Positions 4,821 to 7,769 of a stretch of DNA of 7,769 nucleotides are shown one piece after another (position 1 is the first letter of the stretch; every line of letters starts with the position of its first letter). Below the pieces are notes generated by a model, which saw nothing but the letters and a program-made list of their open reading frames with translations, made no database searches and was not told the DNA's origin. Origin of the DNA: an uncultured Rothia sp. (GTDB lineage Bacteria; Actinomycetota; Actinomycetes; Actinomycetales; Micrococcaceae); the NCBI RefSeq assembly GCF_937976295.1, contig NZ_CALJRY010000338.1, positions 1-7,769 on the forward strand, in the 5' to 3' direction. Position numbers and translations under genes: made by a program.

Positions 4821-6215
4821 TTAGCGAGCGCCGAGTGCGCTGAGCAGTAGCGCCTCCGCGAGGATTGCGTTTTTGAAGTCCGGGATGTAGAGGGACTCGT
4901 TGGCGCTGTGTGCGCGGGTGTCGGGGTCTTCTACGCCGGTGACGAGGATTTGTGCCTGCGGGAAGACGTCTTTCAGGTCGGAGATGAACGGGATGGAGCC
5001 GCCCATGCCGGTCTGTACGGGTTCGAGGCCCCAGGCGGCGCGCATTGCGTCGAGGGCGGTTTGTGCGCCGTCTGCGTCGACTTCGGTGGCGAAGGGCATG
5101 CCGGAGTCGACGGCGGTGTAGTTCGCCTGGGCGCCGTGGGGTGCGTGTGCCTTGATGTGTTCGGCGAGTGCGCGGTGTGCGTTTTCGGGGTTGTCGCCGG
5201 GTGCTAGGCGGGTGCTGATGCGTGCGCGGGATACGACGGCGAGGGTGTTGGAGGAGGTTGCGATGGAGGGGATGTCCATGCCGATGACGGAGATTGCCGG
5301 CTGGGTCCACAGACGGGAGGCAACGCTACCGGTGCCTGCCAGGGGTACGGTGTCGAGGATGCCGGAGTCGTTGCGGAAGTCTGCTTCGGCGTATTCGAGT
5401 TCGGGTTCGGGTGCGCGGTGCAGGCCTTCGACGGCTACGGCGCCGGTGGCGTCGTGCAGGGTGGCGATGAGCTGCGCCATGAGGGTGTGGGCGTCGAGCA
5501 TGGGGCCGCCGAACATGCCGGAGTGGATGGCGTGGCTGCCGACGCGTACTTCGATGTCGCCGGATGCGACGCCGCGCAGGCTGGTGGTCAGTGCGGGTAC
5601 GCCGGCGCGCCAGTTGGCGGAGTCTGCGACCACAATGTAGTCGGCGGCTAGTTCTTCACGGTAGGTGTTGAGGAAGGAGACGAAGGAGGGCGAGCCTGCT
5701 TCTTCTTCGCCTTCGATGAAGAGTTTCACGCCGAGTTTGAAGTCTTCGCCGAGGGTCTCGTTGAGGGCTGCGAGCGCGGCGAGGTGTACGAGGATGCCTG
5801 CTTTGTCGTCTGCTGCGCCGCGGCCGTAGAGGCGGTCGCCCTTGCGGGTTGCGACGAAGGGGTCGGTGTCCCACAGGTCGAGGTTGCCGGCCGGCTGCAC
5901 GTCGTGGTGGGCGTAGAGCAGGATGGTCGGGTAGCCTTCTGCGGCGGGGCGGGAGGCGATGACGGCGGGCATGCCCTGCTTTTCGGTGCCGTCTGCGGTG
6001 GTGTAGGTGGCGCGTTCGATGCGTACGTTGTTGAAGCCTGCCTTGGTTGCGAGCGCGGCGACTGCCTCGGCGCTGCGGTCTACCTGGGTGAGGTCGTGCG
6101 ATTCCCAGGCGATGGAGGGAATGGCGACGAGCTCGGTGAGGGTCTGCAGGGTTGCTTCGAAGTTTTTGGTGACGGCGTCGCTGAGGGCGCTGTGGTGGGT
6201 GAATTCAGTAGTCAT
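4821..6215 (-). CDS. M20 family metallopeptidase (dipeptidase)
   Basis: The 464-residue product is a di-zinc M20 peptidase of the dipeptidase/CNDP-like branch, hydrolysing short peptides in the cytoplasm. No signal peptide is visible. Active-site motifs are complete: YAHHDVQP with zinc ligand His103 and Asp105; GRGAADDKAG with bridging Asp136; EGEEEAGS with catalytic Glu171 and ligand Glu172; Asp198 in VVADSANW; and ligand His436 in RAHSANE. A dimerisation lid domain is inserted at about 215-370 and contains the substrate-contacting His228 region (SHAIHSGMFGG). Length is typical (440-470). ATG 6213-6215 has only a weak AAGG before it; TAAGGT stands exactly six bases upstream, suggesting a leaderless mRNA. 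It is divergent from the DUF3043 gene and has its own terminator (4701-4742). Exact substrate (dipeptide, succinyl-diaminopimelate or other) is unresolved; dipeptidase fits best. Confidence 0.94.
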   Translation of the reverse strand: MTTEFTHHSALSDAVTKNFEATLQTLTELVAIPSIAWESHDLTQVDRSAEAVAALATKAGFNNVRIERATYTTADGTEKQGMPAVIASRPAAEGYPTILLYAHHDVQPAGNLDLWDTDPFVATRKGDRLYGRGAADDKAGILVHLAALAALNETLGEDFKLGVKLFIEGEEEAGSPSFVSFLNTYREELAADYIVVADSANWRAGVPALTTSLRGVASGDIEVRVGSHAIHSGMFGGPMLDAHTLMAQLIATLHDATGAVAVEGLHRAPEPELEYAEADFRNDSGILDTVPLAGTGSVASRLWTQPAISVIGMDIPSIATSSNTLAVVSRARISTRLAPGDNPENAHRALAEHIKAHAPHGAQANYTAVDSGMPFATEVDADGAQTALDAMRAAWGLEPVQTGMGGSIPFISDLKDVFPQAQILVTGVEDPDTRAHSANESLYIPDFKNAILAEALLLSALGAR

Positions 6216-6221
6216 GTTTCT

Positions 6222-6227
6222 ACCTTA
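6222..6227 (-). promoter_or_regulatory. Predicted -10 box of a leaderless M20 dipeptidase transcript
   Basis: TAAGGT on the minus strand fits TANNNT and ends seven bases before the ATG, so initiation would fall on the start codon. It also contains AAGG, which could be read as a poor Shine-Dalgarno site, so the two interpretations compete. No clear -35 is visible. Confidence 0.42.
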
Positions 6228-6329
6228 CCCCCACCTTGTCCCCGCTTTGGCCCTAACCGCCGGGTGGTTGGGTTCGTTTCAGTTGCTGGTGTGGGCTTGT
6301 GGGGGCGGGTTTGGTGTGTGCCGTTCGGG

Positions 6330-6335
6330 TATGAT
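6330..6335 (+). promoter_or_regulatory. Predicted -10 box of a leaderless DUF3043 transcript
   Basis: TATGAT matches the -10 consensus at five of six positions and is separated from the GTG start at 6342 by exactly GGGAGG, so initiation would fall on the G of the start codon. The GGGAGG touches the GTG and is too close to serve as a ribosome site. This supports leaderless translation. The -35 region is not recognisable. Confidence 0.6.
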
Positions 6336-6341
6336 GGGAGG

Positions 6342-6971
6342 GTGTTTGGTCGTAAGAAAGAGAAGGCTGAAGCGGAAGCTGTTCAGCCGCAGGTTGTAGA
6401 GGAGCCTCAGGCTCCGGTTAATCCGAAGTTCACCCCGAAGAAGGGCCGTCCTACTCCTTCGCGTAAGGAGCAGCAGGCGGCTCGTCGTCAGCCTCTGGTT
6501 GTTAATGACCGTAAGGAGGCGAAGGCTCGTGAACGTGAGGCGATGGCTAAGGCTCGTGAGCGTCAGAATGATGCGTTGATGGGTGGCGATCAGCGTTACC
6601 TGCCCGCCGTGGACCGTGGTACGCAGCGCCGTTATATCCGTGATTATGTGGATGCGCGCCGTAACCTGGGCGATTTCATGCTGGCTATTCTGCTGGTTCT
6701 GCTCATTGGTGGCTGGATTGCTCAGGGTGTGTCTGGCGCGTCTAGCGTTGGCGCAATGATTTATTACGGTTCCGTGTACGCGATGTATGCGCTGATGATT
6801 CTGTGGGTTGTTGACTACTTCATTTTGTGGCGCGGCCTGAAGAAGAAGCTGATTGCGAAGTTCGGCGAGGTTCAGCGTGGTTCTGGCATGTATGCGTTTA
6901 ACCGTGTGATGATGATTCGTCGTATGCGCCGCCCGGTTCCGATGGTGAAGTACGGCGAGTACCCGCACTAA
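6342..6971 (+). CDS. DUF3043 family membrane protein
   Basis: The 209-residue product matches the actinobacterial DUF3043 family of unknown function. It begins MFGRKKEKAE and has a long, highly charged and Gln/Ala/Pro-rich cytoplasmic N-terminus (1-108). Within it are a PKKGRPTPSRKEQQAARRQPL segment (family hallmark, near 32-52) and a probable charged helix at 56-76 (DRKEAKAREREAMAKARERQ). Two transmembrane segments follow (about 111-129 and 139-163), then a basic tail ending MVKYGEYPH. The frame is open far upstream (to 5784), but that part is antisense to the dipeptidase gene. GTG 6342 begins the MFGRKK motif shared by homologues, and no in-frame ATG is near; GTG 6318 is the only close alternative. 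The start appears leaderless. It is divergently arranged with the dipeptidase gene and followed by its own terminator. Function is unknown. Confidence 0.9.
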   Translation: MFGRKKEKAEAEAVQPQVVEEPQAPVNPKFTPKKGRPTPSRKEQQAARRQPLVVNDRKEAKAREREAMAKARERQNDALMGGDQRYLPAVDRGTQRRYIRDYVDARRNLGDFMLAILLVLLIGGWIAQGVSGASSVGAMIYYGSVYAMYALMILWVVDYFILWRGLKKKLIAKFGEVQRGSGMYAFNRVMMIRRMRRPVPMVKYGEYPH

Positions 6972-6996
6972 GTCGTTAGTCCCTTTATGGGTGCTT

Positions 6997-7036
6997 GGGG
7001 AGAGGTCCTGAAGGTTCAGACCTCTCCCCTATTTTT
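6997..7036 (+). terminator. Intrinsic terminator downstream of DUF3043 gene
   Basis: GGGGAGAGGTC (6997-7007) and GACCTCTCCCC (7019-7029) form a perfect 11-bp stem, extendable by an inner CTGAA/TTCAG pairing with a one-base bulge. It is followed by TATTTTT (7030-7036), a classic U-tract. It starts 25 bases after the stop codon of the DUF3043 gene. Confidence 0.92.
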
Positions 7037-7049
7037 ATGTTCTTACGCG

Positions 7050-7112
7050 AGAAGCCACATGTGTTTCGAGAAGCTACTTCTTTGGTGGCTTTTCGAAACA
7101 CATGTGGCTTCT
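7050..7112. repeat. Long near-perfect inverted repeat (29-bp hairpin) between convergent genes
   Basis: Bases 7050-7069 and 7093-7112 are perfect reverse complements (20 bp, containing CACATGTG). Pairing continues inward through 7078/7084 with three G.T positions (7070/7092, 7075/7087, 7078/7084) and a 5-nt loop (7079-7083). In plus-strand RNA those are G.U pairs; in minus-strand RNA they become A.C mismatches. Neither side has a U-tract, so it is not a standard intrinsic terminator. It lies between the DUF3043 terminator and the 3' end of the lipoprotein gene. It could be a dispersed palindromic repeat, a MITE remnant or a structural RNA 3' end. Confidence 0.88.
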
Positions 7113-7145
7113 GGATGTGTGTATTACTGCTAGACGCCGGTACGG

Positions 7146-7769
7146 TTAGCCGTCGATTTGGGAGTAGAGGATCTGCCATTTACCGTCGCGGTGTTCAAGG
7201 GCGAAGATGTAGATTTCTTCTTCCTTGTCGCTGCTCCAGGTTTCTTGGCGGCCGTCGGGTTCCACTTCGGTGTGTTTGTCCCATTCGTGGCTGGTTTTCA
7301 GGTAGTAGGTTTGGCGGTCGTCGCTCCAGGGTATGCCTTCGGGTTCGAAGTGTTCGATGCCGTCGATGACCCATCCGCCGCGCTGGTAGAGCGCTTCTAT
7401 TTCGCGATAGATTTTGAGTTCTCCGTCGTTTGAGGTGGAGAGGAATTCGCGGGCTTTGCTGTAGTCGCCGGTTTGGACGCCGTAGTTGGCCCATTGGTTC
7501 CAGGCGTCCATGGTTTTGAGGATGCCTTCTGGGGTCTTGTCGCGGTAGCCGTTTTCGGGGGCGTTGGGTTTGGGGACGTTTTGGGCGGGGCCTTTGGCGT
7601 CTGCTTTGCGGTATTCGCCGCTACCGGCGTTGTTACCGGCGCTGCTGCTTGAGCTGCTGTTGGTGGCGGCCCTGCCGGAGGCGGTGGATCCGTCTCCTGC
7701 AGTTGTGATGTCGTGCGGTGCGCAGGCGGCGAGTAGGGTGCTGAGGCTGATGAGGGTGCCTCCGGTCAG
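7146..7769 (-). CDS. Putative lipoprotein, 5' end outside window (possibly DUF6318-like)
   Basis: The frame is open from the right edge to TAA at 7146-7148, giving 207 visible residues. The first visible residues are hydrophobic (LISLSTLLAAC), with a lipobox-like LLAAC whose Cys is visible residue 16. This indicates a signal peptidase II-cleaved lipoprotein that starts shortly beyond the window. A low-complexity linker follows (Ala/Gly/Ser/Asn, with six consecutive Ser), then a Lys/Pro/Asn-rich stretch. A folded domain starts near PEGILKTMDAWNQWANYG and includes TGDYSKAREF, EIEALYQRGGWVIDG and a C-terminal strand ending HRDGKWQILYSQIDG. The helix plus GGWVIDG pattern reminds me of the actinobacterial DUF6318 lipoproteins, but I cannot confirm it; an NTF2-like fold is another option. 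ATG 7511 is internal and not the true start, because the signal peptide lies upstream. Convergent with the DUF3043 gene. Function unknown. Confidence 0.83.
   Translation of the reverse strand: MTGGTLISLSTLLAACAPHDITTAGDGSTASGRAATNSSSSSSAGNNAGSGEYRKADAKGPAQNVPKPNAPENGYRDKTPEGILKTMDAWNQWANYGVQTGDYSKAREFLSTSNDGELKIYREIEALYQRGGWVIDGIEHFEPEGIPWSDDRQTYYLKTSHEWDKHTEVEPDGRQETWSSDKEEEIYIFALEHRDGKWQILYSQIDG

Noticed and set aside
4784..4821. Direct repeat TGAGCGCGTT (4784-4793 and 4812-4821) at the 3' end of the dipeptidase gene
   Set aside because: It is only 10 bp of G+C-rich sequence with no element between the copies; chance or a trivial local duplication is enough to explain it.
4513..5310. 265-codon Arg/His/Pro-rich minus-strand frame overlapping the dipeptidase 3' end and the intergenic region
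   Set aside because: Its composition is typical of an out-of-frame reading of G+C-rich coding DNA. It overlaps a well-supported gene in the same orientation and runs through that gene's terminator.
5784..6341. Long N-terminal extension of the DUF3043 frame
   Set aside because: It is antisense to the dipeptidase coding region, with Gly/Val-rich nonsense composition. The family start MFGRKK and a -10 box fix the start at GTG 6342.
6985..7179. Small minus-strand frame of 64 codons (and a plus-strand counterpart from 6995)
   Set aside because: Both are translations of the terminator and the long palindrome; the same KPHVFR peptide appears from both strands because the DNA is palindromic. There is no ribosome site.

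Overview
This window looks like an ordinary, densely packed chromosomal stretch from an actinobacterium. The evidence is G+C-rich coding sequence, actinobacteria-specific genes (rbpA, a DUF3043 membrane protein, a separate polyprenol-phosphomannose synthase) and several starts that look leaderless. The ppm/rbpA convergent pair, the nfeD/stomatin pair and the orphan trpD near an A-type Fe-S carrier fit Micrococcales. Rothia (Micrococcaceae) is my best guess, from general resemblance and not from a search.

Layout, left to right. (1) The 3' end of a Ppm1/DPM-type glycosyltransferase gene (+) meets rbpA (-) head-on, with two strong hairpin terminators between them. (2) rbpA, its two predicted promoters, and an nfeD-like/SPFH (stomatin-like) gene pair, all on the minus strand. 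(3) A roughly 380-bp intergenic region with an A+T-rich patch and the trpD terminator. (4) trpD, an erpA/hesB-type Fe-S carrier gene and an M20 dipeptidase gene, all on the minus strand, each followed by its own hairpin, so they are probably separate transcription units. (5) A divergent DUF3043 membrane-protein gene (+) whose terminator is followed by a remarkable 29-bp near-perfect inverted repeat. (6) A lipoprotein gene (-) that runs off the right edge.

The genes are mostly housekeeping: lipoglycan and glycoprotein mannosylation donor synthesis (ppm), transcription initiation (rbpA), membrane microdomain organisation (nfeD/SPFH), tryptophan synthesis (trpD), Fe-S cluster delivery (erpA) and peptide turnover (M20). 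I see no phage, transposase, CRISPR array, tRNA, rRNA or defence system, and no convincing new multi-gene system.

The points worth a second look are regulatory. rbpA carries a SigR-type promoter (GGGAAT-N18-GTT) besides a TATAAT box. Three genes (trpD, M20, DUF3043) have a -10 hexamer exactly six bases before the start codon. The hesB terminator runs straight into the trpD -10. The long hairpin at 7050-7112 has G.U pairs that favour folding in plus-strand RNA.
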